Shown: positions 15,983 to 24,070 of the stretch, piece by piece | How positions within the stretch are numbered: position 1 is the stretch's first letter | Layout of the letters: the number at the start of each line of letters is the position of its first letter | Source of the DNA: an uncultured Erysipelotrichaceae bacterium | Lineage (GTDB): Bacteria > Bacillota_I > Bacilli_A > Erysipelotrichales > Erysipelotrichaceae | DNA: 24,550 nt | NCBI GenBank assembly: GCA_946621045.1 | Contig: CAMOOA010000006.1 | Span: 1 to 24,550, forward strand | Direction: 5' to 3' | Made by a program: the position numbers and the translations under genes | The notes under the pieces: generated by a model | Seen by the model: the letters and a program-made list of their open reading frames with translations, nothing else | Databases searched by the model: none | Told to the model about the DNA's origin: nothing

Positions 15983-16582
15983 TCAGGGTTTCTTCGGGTC
16001 AAACCGGAGCCGGTATTCACAGGCCCCTGCGCCTTCGGAAACCGCAGAATTGCGTTCATAGCGGATATGTTTAAACCCTTTGGAATACTCCCGGTCCATA
16101 TGGCAGATACATAGCACAGCCTTCTCATCCCCCAGCTGCTTTGCCAGTTCATGGTAGGGACAGGAAAGGATATCCACGCCGTACATGTCAGGAGGCTCTG
16201 ACACAAGTTCACTCCGGTAGCCGAGCTTCTCACTGCTCGCCTTTTTCATGACCGCATCCACATGGCGCCATACAAACCGGTCGGCACCGGGAAGACTCGT
16301 CAGCCCGTGAATGATCCGGGCAAACCGCTTTCCCATTTCATCGCCATATTCATTCAGAAGCCCTTCGGCATCATACCCGCCCGCTTTCAGCACGCGGTAA
16401 AGCGCAACAGCGGGAAGCACCATTGCGCCGTGATGCCGTTTCAGATCCGGCGCAGATTCCAGCATCGTCCGGAATTCATTTCCGGCCGCCTCCCAGATTT
16501 TATCTGCGGCCTCGTTTCCAAGCGAAGCGGTAAGTTTTCTGCGGAACGGGATATAAAACCATTGCCTGTCCAAGGGATTCAT
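15983..16582 (-). CDS. L-2-amino-thiazoline-4-carboxylate hydrolase-like protein
   Basis: A 199-residue protein of the ATC-hydrolase family (PF14196 type), named after the enzyme that opens the thiazoline ring on the way to cysteine. The C-terminal family core is present: CPYHELAKQLGD, then CICHMDREYSKGF, then IRYERNSAVSEGAGACEYRL with the conserved Cys and Arg positions. The N-terminal part is helical (RQWFYIPFRRKLTASLGNEA). Many family members have no tested activity, so the true substrate is open. The start has AGGAG 7 nt upstream. It lies 62 nt downstream of the membrane protein gene on the same strand, probably one transcript. Confidence 0.8.
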   Translation of the reverse strand: MNPLDRQWFYIPFRRKLTASLGNEAADKIWEAAGNEFRTMLESAPDLKRHHGAMVLPAVALYRVLKAGGYDAEGLLNEYGDEMGKRFARIIHGLTSLPGADRFVWRHVDAVMKKASSEKLGYRSELVSEPPDMYGVDILSCPYHELAKQLGDEKAVLCICHMDREYSKGFKHIRYERNSAVSEGAGACEYRLRFDPKKP

Positions 16583-16644
16583 AATAGTTCTCCTGTCATT
16601 TCCTGTATGTCATATCCGCGTAAGATCATAAGCCGTCCTGCTTC

Positions 16645-17136
16645 TCAGAACAGCGTGCAGATCCATGCGGTGAGGGCACTGCCGATGATGATCTTTATGC
16701 ACTGTCCGATCTGCTGTTTCCGGTTGTATCCAAAGTCCTTCCACCCGGCGCAGCCTTCGGTCTCCGGGAAGTAATGCTGGAAGAAATGCGTCTTTGTCAG
16801 AAGGAAATAATCCAGGCAGACAATATCAAATACTTTGATCACCGCACCGATGGTCAGGAACCGGAAGAAAAACTGCCGGAATGTGAATCCGTGACGGATC
16901 CCGTCAATTCCTGCAATGGCAAACAGTCCGATATAACCGGCAATGAACAGGACAAGGATCACCCACCCCAGTATCCGTTTCGGGGACATCGGAAGACTGT
17001 CGAGCCTTGGCTTCAGTTTCTCCTGTACATCCTGGGGGAAATACCCGGCAAGCAGCTTTGTCGGCAGTGTGACCGTAACGCCCCAGATTCCAAGAAACAG
17101 CAGTACACATCCTGCGATCGATAACAGTATTGTCAT
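16645..17136 (-). CDS. Four-helix membrane protein of unknown function
   Basis: A 163-residue integral membrane protein with hydrophobic segments near residues 3-25, 56-78, 86-110 and 142-162. A charged loop lies between the first two (QDVQEKLKPRLDSLPMSPKR), and a conserved-looking loop HFFQHYFPETEGCAGWKDFG comes before the last helix. I do not recognise a named family. The start at 17136 has only a weak AAGG site. It is upstream of the ATC-hydrolase-like gene and may be co-transcribed with it. A transport or sensing role is possible but has no support in the sequence. Confidence 0.75.
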   Translation of the reverse strand: MTILLSIAGCVLLFLGIWGVTVTLPTKLLAGYFPQDVQEKLKPRLDSLPMSPKRILGWVILVLFIAGYIGLFAIAGIDGIRHGFTFRQFFFRFLTIGAVIKVFDIVCLDYFLLTKTHFFQHYFPETEGCAGWKDFGYNRKQQIGQCIKIIIGSALTAWICTLF

Positions 17137-17205
17137 AACCTTAATCTCTCTCTTTCCCGCATACCACCGCCAAAGAAGAACAGAGCCGAATTCATCCGAA
17201 TCCTG

Positions 17206-17281
17206 CTCTGTGAATCAGCATGGGCAACAGTTATGTAAACCTAACTATCGTTAATATACCGTATCTCTCTGTGAATCAGCA
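17206..17281. repeat. 15-bp direct repeat pair upstream of the membrane protein gene
   Basis: CTCTGTGAATCAGCA occurs at 17206-17220 and again at 17267-17281, 61 bp apart. The repeats flank or overlap a candidate promoter on the minus strand. They may be binding sites for a regulator. Confidence 0.6.
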
Positions 17282-17284
17282 ATA
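17255..17284 (-). promoter_or_regulatory. Candidate promoter of the membrane protein/hydrolase pair
   Basis: On the minus strand TTGCTG and TATATT are 18 bases apart, about 120 nt upstream of the start at 17136. One copy of the 15-bp repeat covers the -35 side. Downstream of it a 7-bp hairpin (ACAGAGC/GCTCTGT, 17180-17212) lies in the leader. Confidence 0.4.
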
Positions 17285-17353
17285 TACTCATGTATCTCTC
17301 ATTCTGTTCTGCGATGATGCAGGGCAAATGAGAAGTATGAATCACATTACATC

Positions 17354-18535
17354 TCAGTTCTGACCCAGATGATCGATCAGCGTCTTCGCCGCAAGCGTAT
17401 GCGTCGCTTCGGTCGGATGACCGTCCGCCGCATAGCCTGTGGAGCCGTCCTGCGGTGTGAAATGCAGCACGGAGATGTTTTCATCGCCGGTCCGGGCAGT
17501 ATACCGCTTCACCGCCTCCTCAACTGCAGGATACAGATCATCACGCATGACGCCGAGCGAAGCGGTAATGTGCGCATTTGGATTATCCCTGCGTACGGTG
17601 TTCAGAAATTCTGCATAGAGTGCAATGAATTCTTCGATCTTTCCGGCATTGCCCCGTGTGTAGAAATCATCATTGGTGCCGAGATTGATCACAATCTCAT
17701 CCGGCACAAATTCCGTGAAATCCCAGTCTTCGGAAAGATCCAGGATATGATCCGCACTGCCGTTGTTTTTGCCGAGACACTCATATACCGGCGGCACCAG
17801 CATGTTCTCTTCCTTTGTTCCGTCCGGGGTATAGCCCGACACAATGCCGTATCCGCTGTAAGCGACAATACTGTAATCCGCATTCAGCGCTTCCGCGGTT
17901 TTATAAGCATAGGCCCTTGTGGCATCTTCCGTCGCGGTGGAAAAATCATGGGAAGGATCTTCATCGTCCACCCCGTATCCGCAGGTTACGGAATCCCCTA
18001 TGAATTCGATTTTCCGGTCCCGTTCGGGAAGCGGCTCAATATCCGAAGATGCCGTTACCTGAAGTTCCTTAATACCCACAATGGAAAATGCCGCTTCGGA
18101 AAGCTTGATTATCGCAATCTCCACGTTCTTTTCTTCGTCCGAGGAGAAGAGTTCAATGGTTTCCTCTTCTTCCCTTACGATATGATCCAGGGTGCGTTTT
18201 CCGTTTACATATACCGCAATTCTTGCCAGATGTTCTTCTTCACCGTTTACGGAGTCATCGCTTCGTATTACGGCAGAGGCATGGGTCCCTGTCATTTTGA
18301 ATTCGATCTTACTGGCGGAATGGATCAGCCAGCGGACTCCGTCTTCTTCTGCGGTCCGGCCGGTAAGCTTTACATATTCCTTTGAAGCAGGAAATATCCG
18401 CTCTGAAAGCACCGCTTCGGTACTGTCTTCCGTGACCGCCGCAGGCACATCATTATTACTGTTACTGCTTTTACACCCTGAAAGTATCAAGGCACATATC
18501 ATCAGACACAGAACTGTATGGTTTTTCAGGTTCAT
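17354..18535 (-). CDS. Lipoprotein SGNH esterase, CE2-like
   Basis: A 393-residue surface lipoprotein. The signal peptide ends in LILSGC with the lipid-bearing cysteine at residue 21. Residues about 45-165 form a beta-rich domain of the type found ahead of CE2 carbohydrate esterases. The SGNH domain follows, with the nucleophile Ser182 in FIGDSVTCGYG, the GTND block at 286-289, and Asp371-x-His373 in DGHP. This architecture points to deacetylation of a polysaccharide, probably dietary or host glycans (inference). The start at 18535 has GGGGAG 7 nt upstream; the ATG 21 nt earlier lies ahead of this site. It is divergent from the acyltransferase-like gene. Confidence 0.9.
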   Translation of the reverse strand: MNLKNHTVLCLMICALILSGCKSSNSNNDVPAAVTEDSTEAVLSERIFPASKEYVKLTGRTAEEDGVRWLIHSASKIEFKMTGTHASAVIRSDDSVNGEEEHLARIAVYVNGKRTLDHIVREEEETIELFSSDEEKNVEIAIIKLSEAAFSIVGIKELQVTASSDIEPLPERDRKIEFIGDSVTCGYGVDDEDPSHDFSTATEDATRAYAYKTAEALNADYSIVAYSGYGIVSGYTPDGTKEENMLVPPVYECLGKNNGSADHILDLSEDWDFTEFVPDEIVINLGTNDDFYTRGNAGKIEEFIALYAEFLNTVRRDNPNAHITASLGVMRDDLYPAVEEAVKRYTARTGDENISVLHFTPQDGSTGYAADGHPTEATHTLAAKTLIDHLGQN

Positions 18536-18567
18536 GAAATATCTCCCCGTGCTCATCCGTACCTATG

Positions 18568-18595
18568 ATGATACAACAGACCGCAGCACATGCAA
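18568..18595 (-). promoter_or_regulatory. Candidate promoter of the esterase gene
   Basis: Minus-strand TTGCAT and TATCAT are spaced by 16 bases, about 35 nt ahead of the start codon. Just upstream, ACAGCC/GGCTGT (18598-18624) forms a hairpin followed on this strand by six T residues that run into the -35 box. The hairpin looks like a terminator shielding the promoter. Confidence 0.5.
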
Positions 18596-18731
18596 AAAAC
18601 AGCCGGATAGAAATCAAAGGCTGTCCCAATGCTATGATCTTTGGAATTCCTGCCGTTTCTGATACATGCACGCAGAGCTGTCATGGTTATTGTCCGTCTA
18701 TCCCCGTACAATAGAATCGGAGGCAGTTACC

Positions 18732-20012
18732 ATGAAATACAGCATCAACACCTACCGTCTGTACAACAATGAATCCCGGTATGCATTTTCCATCCGTGTG
18801 AAAGTGACCATGAAAGATACCGTGGACGCTGAAATTCTCAATCGCTCCGTCAATACGGCAATCCTGCGATACCCTTATTACTGCGTGAAGGTCGCAGTGG
18901 ATTCTGACGGCGGCTATATTCTTCTTCCAAACAGCGCACCTGTGGCGGTTCTGCCTGTCTCAAAGAGGACAAGAATGCTGGGAGGGAACGATGTCGGTGA
19001 ACATCTTCTGTTCGTCGAATATGAGGGAAAGGATATTTATCTGAATATCAGCCACTCCCTCTGCGGCGGCAAAGGAGCACTTCCCTGGGTCATGACCACA
19101 ATCTGGCAGTATGTGAAGGATCGTTATCACTTCGAACCCAAAGCGCCGGGCATCCGCAAGCCGGGAGAACCGCTTCTGGAAGGTGAGACTGCCGAGCTGA
19201 CCATGGAGATGCTCTCCAAGGAGCCTCCGATCGCAAAAAGCATTTCAAAACATCCGGTGATCATGATCAGTGACTATCTTAACGGTCTGTATAATCCGTT
19301 CATGCGGAATCCGAACTACACCCTGTTCAGTTTCCATCAGAAGGATGTCGTCGAGTTCATAAAATCCAATGATTCCAGCGTGGTTTCCTTTTTCCTGATT
19401 GTCATGGCAAAGGCACTGAACAATGTGCTGCCCGAAAAACACCGCGTCATCGGCGGCGAAACCGCACATTTCCCCGGCGCAGACTTCGGAATTCCGAACA
19501 CGCACTGCGATCTGCTCAGCCATGTGTATCTCGACTATGAACGCGACCAGCTGAACTGGGACATGGAAAAACTCGGCACCATGACACGGGGACAGATTCT
19601 ATGGCAGACAGACCCCACCGTCAGCTCAGAACAGATCCGGAATCTTTATCAGGCATATGAAGAAGCGGACCGCATTTCCGGACTTGCGGAAAAGCGGAAA
19701 TATCTGAGCAGAAACAATCCGTCAAACGGATCCAATGCGCGCCACGGCACGTATATTCTGAACTATACCGGCCGGATGGACTGGGGTGAGACTGCCGATT
19801 ATGTGGATTCCTACTGTGCGATTGTGGAAGGCCATCTCCTGGGCGAAGTAACCTCGATGGAAAATCAGATCTTTCTGTCCGTGATGCAGCTGATTAAGAC
19901 TGATAAATATATCAATGCGATCCGAAGCGTCCTGGATGAACTGCGGATTCCGTATAAAGTCGAAGGTCCCTTTCCAAAGCATCTCTCCCGCCACAAGATT
20001 CCGCTCCGGTAA
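18732..20012 (+). CDS. Condensation/alcohol-acetyltransferase-like acyltransferase
   Basis: A 426-residue cytosolic protein with the layout of the chloramphenicol-acetyltransferase/condensation superfamily. It opens with a substrate-binding beta-helix part (ILRYPYYCVKVAVD...), then the catalytic-type motif HSLCGGKG with His108, and a C-terminal lobe including GTYILNYTGRMDWGE (a common mid-sheet segment in this family). The usual H-x-x-x-D-G reads H-S-L-C-G-G here, so the structural Asp is Gly112. Typical members move acyl groups between CoA or carrier and an alcohol or amine; the substrate is not known. The start at 18732 is set by GGAGG 8 nt upstream; the 22 codons before it, from an ATG at 18666, have no ribosome site. 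Confidence 0.78.
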   Translation: MKYSINTYRLYNNESRYAFSIRVKVTMKDTVDAEILNRSVNTAILRYPYYCVKVAVDSDGGYILLPNSAPVAVLPVSKRTRMLGGNDVGEHLLFVEYEGKDIYLNISHSLCGGKGALPWVMTTIWQYVKDRYHFEPKAPGIRKPGEPLLEGETAELTMEMLSKEPPIAKSISKHPVIMISDYLNGLYNPFMRNPNYTLFSFHQKDVVEFIKSNDSSVVSFFLIVMAKALNNVLPEKHRVIGGETAHFPGADFGIPNTHCDLLSHVYLDYERDQLNWDMEKLGTMTRGQILWQTDPTVSSEQIRNLYQAYEEADRISGLAEKRKYLSRNNPSNGSNARHGTYILNYTGRMDWGETADYVDSYCAIVEGHLLGEVTSMENQIFLSVMQLIKTDKYINAIRSVLDELRIPYKVEGPFPKHLSRHKIPLR

Positions 20013-20085
20013 GCCCTGCCCTTCCCGTTAACATCCGGTTTCCGGAGGGATATCCGCTGAATCTAAAACCATAACGAAATAACGA

Positions 20086-20113
20086 TGCCGGACTGATCAG
20101 CCCGGCACTTTTG
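20086..20113 (+). terminator. Terminator after the acyltransferase gene
   Basis: TGCCGG (20086-20091) pairs with CCGGCA (20102-20107) around a 10-base loop, followed by CTTTTG. It lies between convergent genes. Confidence 0.7.
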
Positions 20114-20148
20114 CTTATCTGGTTTCTGTGAGCGTTCCCTGTACCGAT

Positions 20149-21327
20149 TCACCCGCGCTGACGCATTGTCTCCTGCGGAGTGATGCGGGTGAACAGATTT
20201 ACTTCTTCCTCATCTTCTTCATTCCCTTCCGAAGGATCAAGGTAGCGGGACGGTATTTCATATGCCGGTGCGGCTGCCTTTGCGGCTTCAAGATCCTGCT
20301 TTGCCTTGTTGAGGTCTTCCTGAATCTGAATCAGTACCGGCTCTTCTTCGATCGGAAGAACGGTTTCCGGTACTTCTGTCGCCGCCAGCATCCGTAGCGC
20401 CGATACCAGACCCTGTGCTTCCTGGAAATAGTGACGGTATGTCTGGCTGTTCTGACTTACCTGAGAAGAGATGAACACCTCTTCGGAGATAAACCCGTCC
20501 AGATTGATCTTTACGCTGAGGTAATCACAGGACGGTTCATGACGTTCCTCCACATAGGTGCTGGTATGCGTGGAGTCCGGCTCCTTTGTTGTCTTGCCGA
20601 AGGCCACCGCTCCTGCGACTGCGCCGATCGGACCGGCAATAATACCTCCGGCAATGGCGCCGCCGACAGAGAGGTTCCTCTTTTCCTTTCCCTCTTCGGT
20701 TGTGGTTACCATGCGCTGTACATGCTCGGTCTTGGTTCCGTATACGCAGTTCATCTCTGCACCTCTGATACTGGTATACGGATATTCCCGGCCTTTGAAT
20801 GTGATGACACCGGTCCGGGCATTGTTTATAATGCTGCCGCCGATTTCCTGGCGGCACTGATTTTTAAACTGCTTATAGGTACTTTTGTACCTGCGTTCCA
20901 GCTCGGTAACGCGCTTCTTGGCATGAAGCACGGCATCCTCATATTCCTTGTCTGCTTTGCGGTGTACTTCATTGATGACATTGTCCCGGAAGACGGGATC
21001 ATTCTGAAACCGCAGGCGGTCCAGTTCTTCATCGGTAGCTCCGGCCTGTTTCTGCACTTCGATATATCTCTTCCAGAGTTCATCCGAGATGTATTCCTTC
21101 TTTCTGTTCTTACTCCAGAACATGGACGGAACCAGTCCGTATACCAGGCTTACCGCAATGGCAATATCTACAAGTAATTCCAGGAACACGTTTCCGGTAA
21201 TGTTCAGGAGAATGGATAACAGAAGCAGAAACCATCCGAGCGCAAGAAACGGAAGTCCCTTGCGGATCAGAAACGCATTCTTATCCTGATCAGACAGATC
21301 TTCGTAAACAGGAAAATCATCTCGCAT
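20149..21327 (-). CDS. Two-helix membrane protein with glycine-zipper and coiled coil
   Basis: A 392-residue protein of no family I can name. Two adjacent membrane helices lie near residues 25-67 (GLPFLALGWFLLLLSILLNI and a second stretch ending SLVYGLVPSMFW). A charged helical segment follows (about 75-165). Next is a small beta-rich part (GVITFKGREYPYTSIRGAEM), then a glycine-zipper-like stretch GGAIAGGIIAGPIGAVAGAV. The C-terminal third has helical Ala/Glu repeats (LNKAKQDLEAAKAAAP) and an acidic tail. The start at 21327 is chosen because GGGAGG lies 6 nt upstream; an ATG 36 nt earlier has none. It is 82 nt downstream of the SseB-like gene and may be in the same transcript. It may act as a membrane-anchored scaffold, but this is a guess. 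Confidence 0.75.
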   Translation of the reverse strand: MRDDFPVYEDLSDQDKNAFLIRKGLPFLALGWFLLLLSILLNITGNVFLELLVDIAIAVSLVYGLVPSMFWSKNRKKEYISDELWKRYIEVQKQAGATDEELDRLRFQNDPVFRDNVINEVHRKADKEYEDAVLHAKKRVTELERRYKSTYKQFKNQCRQEIGGSIINNARTGVITFKGREYPYTSIRGAEMNCVYGTKTEHVQRMVTTTEEGKEKRNLSVGGAIAGGIIAGPIGAVAGAVAFGKTTKEPDSTHTSTYVEERHEPSCDYLSVKINLDGFISEEVFISSQVSQNSQTYRHYFQEAQGLVSALRMLAATEVPETVLPIEEEPVLIQIQEDLNKAKQDLEAAKAAAPAYEIPSRYLDPSEGNEEDEEEVNLFTRITPQETMRQRG

Positions 21328-21409
21328 AACTTGCCTCCCGGAATCATCGGTTACTTCTATCATATTGCATACTTCACGTTAAACGGTTTTGAATCTGTTG
21401 TATGGATGG

Positions 21410-21934
21410 TTATTCTTCGATCCGGGACTTCATGTTTTTCACAATATCCCAGATTTCCGAACTCAGGACAAACGGTTCGGTAAAGGCATTCAGAACAATA
21501 CCGGCAGGTTCCTTCTCATTGTGTTCCGCAAGCGATACAGCCTCCAGCAGATGACGCTGTACCTTTGAAAAATGACTGCCGTATTCTCCCATTGCCTCTG
21601 CGGTGGAGAATACCGGAAAGAAATACGCATCCCCGCTCTGCAGGATATCCGGAATCATCCGGGTAACACCTCTGGTTGTGAATTGTGACCCGATCAGTTC
21701 TGTCGGGTCGGCATCCGGATCATCCGCAAGCTTCTGCGCAATAGCATCCAGCTGTTTCTGATCTTCTTCGCTCATAACAACGCTGCAGGGAATCCAGACA
21801 TAGCTGTCACGGAGGATCATCAGAAGATCAATCAGATGTTCTTCTGTCCGTTCATTGTTAAATGCGGTTACTGCGGCTTCCAGAAGACTCCCGTCTTCGA
21901 GGTCCGCTTCCGTGATCGTTCTGTCAGTATTCAT
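21410..21934 (-). CDS. SseB-like protein
   Basis: A 174-residue protein resembling the SseB N-terminal domain family. Matching features are an opening helix with FNNERTEEHLIDLLMILRDS, then a strand with WIPCSVVM, the DAYFFPVFSTAEAMGEY segment, and the ending IVLNAFTEPFVLSSEIWDIV. In other bacteria SseB-type domains occur as small stand-alone proteins of unclear role. The ATG overlaps the stop of the upstream 85-aa gene by ATGA and has GGGGTGAG just before it, so the two proteins are probably made together. Confidence 0.82.
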   Translation of the reverse strand: MNTDRTITEADLEDGSLLEAAVTAFNNERTEEHLIDLLMILRDSYVWIPCSVVMSEEDQKQLDAIAQKLADDPDADPTELIGSQFTTRGVTRMIPDILQSGDAYFFPVFSTAEAMGEYGSHFSKVQRHLLEAVSLAEHNEKEPAGIVLNAFTEPFVLSSEIWDIVKNMKSRIEE

Positions 21935-22188
21935 TTCTCACCCCATACATCTTCGCTGTTATACCGGTCGCGCATGAGCTCACACAGCTCCGCAAGATAT
22001 TCCACGGAACACTGATATCTTACTTCCGGATCCGGATCCATCAGCCATTCCTCTCCGGAACGGTCTCCGCTCATCAGACTCTTCTCAAACTTCCGGAGTT
22101 CATCGATCAGACGATTCCGTTCCCGGATGAGGTCTGTATACGTTGCGGATTTAAACCGGCTGATATAAGTCTGCGGACTGATCATCAT
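21931..22188 (-). CDS. Unknown 85-aa protein coupled to the SseB-like gene
   Basis: A small, charged, helical protein (SPQTYISRFKSATYTDLIRE...RNRLIDELRKFEKS), with a C-terminal segment VRYQCSVEYLAELCELMRDR. Proteins of this kind, beginning I-S-P-x-x-Y with a following helix pair, are common beside SseB-like genes in Firmicutes as far as I recall, but I cannot name the family. Two adjacent ATG codons begin it; a GAGGG site is 11-14 nt upstream, a little far. It overlaps the SseB-like start by 4 nt, so its stoichiometry is probably linked to that protein. Confidence 0.72.
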   Translation of the reverse strand: MMISPQTYISRFKSATYTDLIRERNRLIDELRKFEKSLMSGDRSGEEWLMDPDPEVRYQCSVEYLAELCELMRDRYNSEDVWGEK

Positions 22189-22274
22189 AATTGTTTATAC
22201 CCTCTGCTTTCCTAACAATATTTCTGTTCTTAAATTCATAATAAGGCAGATTTCTGCGTTTAATACCCTTCTGA

Positions 22275-22472
22275 CTAATCACAGGGAACAGTCCAGACCA
22301 CCTTCTTCCCCGGATTTTCTTCGTTAAATTTGATGACTTCGTATGCCGTAAGAACATAGGTTTCATATTCCTCATCACTGCGGAAATCAGGTGCAGTCCT
22401 CTCATACCATTCCCCGGTTTCGGCAGTATGCAGGGCAAGCATCAGCATCGTATTCATCCTTGAACTGTCCAT
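22275..22472 (-). CDS. Unknown 65-aa protein
   Basis: A small acidic protein, MDSSRMNTMLMLALHTAETG..., then a helix-rich middle (RSDEEYETYVLTAYEVIKFN) and the end GKKVVWTVPCD. AAGGAGG stands 8 nt before the ATG, so it is very likely translated. A truncated copy of its N-terminus is present at 12037-12099. It lies 86 nt upstream of the 85-aa gene on the same strand and could share its transcript. No function or family is recognised. Confidence 0.72.
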   Translation of the reverse strand: MDSSRMNTMLMLALHTAETGEWYERTAPDFRSDEEYETYVLTAYEVIKFNEENPGKKVVWTVPCD

Positions 22473-22689
22473 TGAACGGTCCTCCTTCTGTGATTTCTCA
22501 GAAACTCATTATCGGTTTATTTCCGGTACACAGAAATAGTAGGAAACCGGACCCGCAAAAATATGTACATTGTAATAATCGTTCGTTACTGTTGTGGCGA
22601 TATGGATGACTGGTGAAAACGAACCGGCGGAGATTAAAGCGCTTCTGCAAGACATGTACGACGAACATAAGAAGAGGAGACAGAATATT

Positions 22690-22977
22690 ATGAAAGCATC
22701 TCACATCGACGACAGTCTTCTGAAACAGATCAGCGCAGGGTCATCCGCAACAGAGGAACAACTCGCACGCGAACTTGATCCGATGATCCGCGACTACAAG
22801 AGCATGACCTTCTACGCAACTCCTGAAGAGCTGAGAGAAGAGGGACTTGACGCAGGATACAGAGGATTACTGCTGTATATTGATCAAAAATGCAAAGACG
22901 GTTCGATCTGCATCTCGCATGATGTGTATCCCCTCATTCAGGACTACATCACGCGCAATTACGACCGCATCAACTGA
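22690..22977 (+). CDS. Unknown 95-aa protein
   Basis: No family recognised. It begins MKASHIDDSLLKQISAGSSA, followed by an acidic helix region and the end LIQDYITRNYDRIN. AGGAG lies about 10 nt upstream of this ATG. The frame is open further upstream, with an ATG at 22606 and a GTG at 22594, giving 122-127 residues, but neither has a good ribosome site. I therefore prefer 22690 with modest confidence. It reads toward the Nif11-like gene, 125 nt away, which has its own promoter-like sequence. Confidence 0.6.
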   Translation: MKASHIDDSLLKQISAGSSATEEQLARELDPMIRDYKSMTFYATPEELREEGLDAGYRGLLLYIDQKCKDGSICISHDVYPLIQDYITRNYDRIN

Positions 22978-23018
22978 CGCATACTGTTGCGTACGAAGGT
23001 GCAGAAACGCAGCGGCAT

Positions 23019-23049
23019 TTGACGGTTACGTACAAAAAAAGAATATAAT
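23019..23049 (+). promoter_or_regulatory. Candidate promoter of the Nif11-like gene
   Basis: TTGACG (23019-23024) and a consensus TATAAT (23044-23049) are separated by 19 bases, which is longer than ideal. The start codon is 53 nt downstream, after a strong AAGGAGG site. Confidence 0.6.
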
Positions 23050-23102
23050 ATATACAAATCATCAGCAGTTCAATTTATATAATCTGAAGGAGGCCATAAC
23101 TT

Positions 23103-23750
23103 ATGAAAGAATTGGACATCACTGAAGCATTAAAGGACTGGCTCAAGCCCAAAGATCTTGCAAGTCTGGACAAGATGGTAAAGTACCTGGACGAACTTGG
23201 TGAAAAGGCGAAGAACATCAAGACGATGGACGACGCTTATGCGTTTGCCAAGAATGATCTGGGCATGAAGTGCACGAAGAAAGAGTTCAATGAAGGTGCC
23301 CAGTACCTGGAGTACATCGGCGATAAGATCAAAAAGGAAACTGCGAAGGCGGAAGCCAAGGCAAAGAATGCTTATCTTGATGCGGTCGCAGTGTATATGA
23401 CCGCCGAAAAGCAGCTGGCGGATGCGCAGGGGGAATATGCGAAATATTCCAAGGAGCTGGAAGCTGAAATCAAGGAAAACCGGAAGCTTGCGCCGAAATA
23501 TATCGAAGAAGCCGCCAAAGAGCGTGAAAAGGAAACAAAGAAGTTCACCGAAGATATAAAGAAATTCCTTGAGTCCAAGGACGCCAAACAATTCCTTGAT
23601 TACGTCACGAATCTGGAAGATCTGGGGAAGAAGTTTTCCAAAGCCAAAACCACAAAAGAAGCCTATAATCTCGCAACGAAGCTTGGCCTGGACTGTTCCT
23701 GGGATGACTTCAAAGAATACGCGAAACAGCTTGGAATCTACAAGTCATAA
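23103..23750 (+). CDS. Protein with two Nif11-like repeats around a charged helix
   Basis: A 215-residue, Lys/Glu-rich soluble protein. Two similar segments lie at residues 20-72 and 160-212. Each has a helix, then K-T-x-x-[DE]-A-Y-x-x-A-x-x-x-L-G-[ML]-x-C, then [DE]-F-x-E and a final Y-x-x-x-[IL]-G. This matches the outline of the Nif11-like leader domain. Between them is a long, Ala/Lys/Glu-rich coiled-coil-like helix (about 73-158), including AKAEAKAKNAYLDAVAVYMT. In bacteria Nif11-type domains serve as leader peptides for ribosomal peptide products, but no modifying enzyme is visible here, so a structural or binding role is as likely. The ribosome site AAGGAGG is strong and the upstream promoter good, so expression may be high. 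Confidence 0.7.
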   Translation: MKELDITEALKDWLKPKDLASLDKMVKYLDELGEKAKNIKTMDDAYAFAKNDLGMKCTKKEFNEGAQYLEYIGDKIKKETAKAEAKAKNAYLDAVAVYMTAEKQLADAQGEYAKYSKELEAEIKENRKLAPKYIEEAAKEREKETKKFTEDIKKFLESKDAKQFLDYVTNLEDLGKKFSKAKTTKEAYNLATKLGLDCSWDDFKEYAKQLGIYKS

Positions 23751-23844
23751 GGATTCACGGACCATCCGGTAACCGGATATCCTCAGGGGCATGCATCGAC
23801 TTTTAAAGCCTGTATTACTGACCCTGATTTGATGAGTTATAAAT

Positions 23845-23895
23845 GACCCGGTTGTGTTATGCGGCGATATTGCTGTATGACCTCCGGGTCTTTTT
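23845..23895 (+). terminator. Terminator after the Nif11-like gene
   Basis: GACCCGG (23845-23851) pairs with CCGGGTC (23884-23890), followed directly by TTTTT. The 32-base loop can form a second short stem. The rest of 23751-24070 holds a 12-bp palindrome GTGTCCGGACAC (23897-23908) and the unlocated promoter of the serpin gene. Confidence 0.72.
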
Positions 23896-24070
23896 CGTGT
23901 CCGGACACTCAGAACACGAAAACCTTTTTCCGGCGATCCGGTACACAAAGTGCATGTTTTGATTTACTTAATGTTGCTGGTGACCTGACAATGCGGTTAT
24001 GCGGCCGATGATAGCACAGGGTTAATGACAGGCGTAAAATTAAATATGAAAAATCCAAAAGGAGATCATC

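Noticed and set aside
17369..18385. 338-codon plus-strand frame opposite the esterase gene
   Set aside because: The esterase frame has a signal peptide, lipobox and catalytic motifs; the antisense frame has none.
22151..22438. 95-codon minus-strand frame overlapping the 65-aa gene
   Set aside because: It is out of frame with the gene that has the strong ribosome site, and it overlaps both neighbours.
23745..23948. 67-codon minus-strand frame across the terminator after the Nif11-like gene
   Set aside because: It covers a clear terminator, has no ribosome site and no similarity I recognise.
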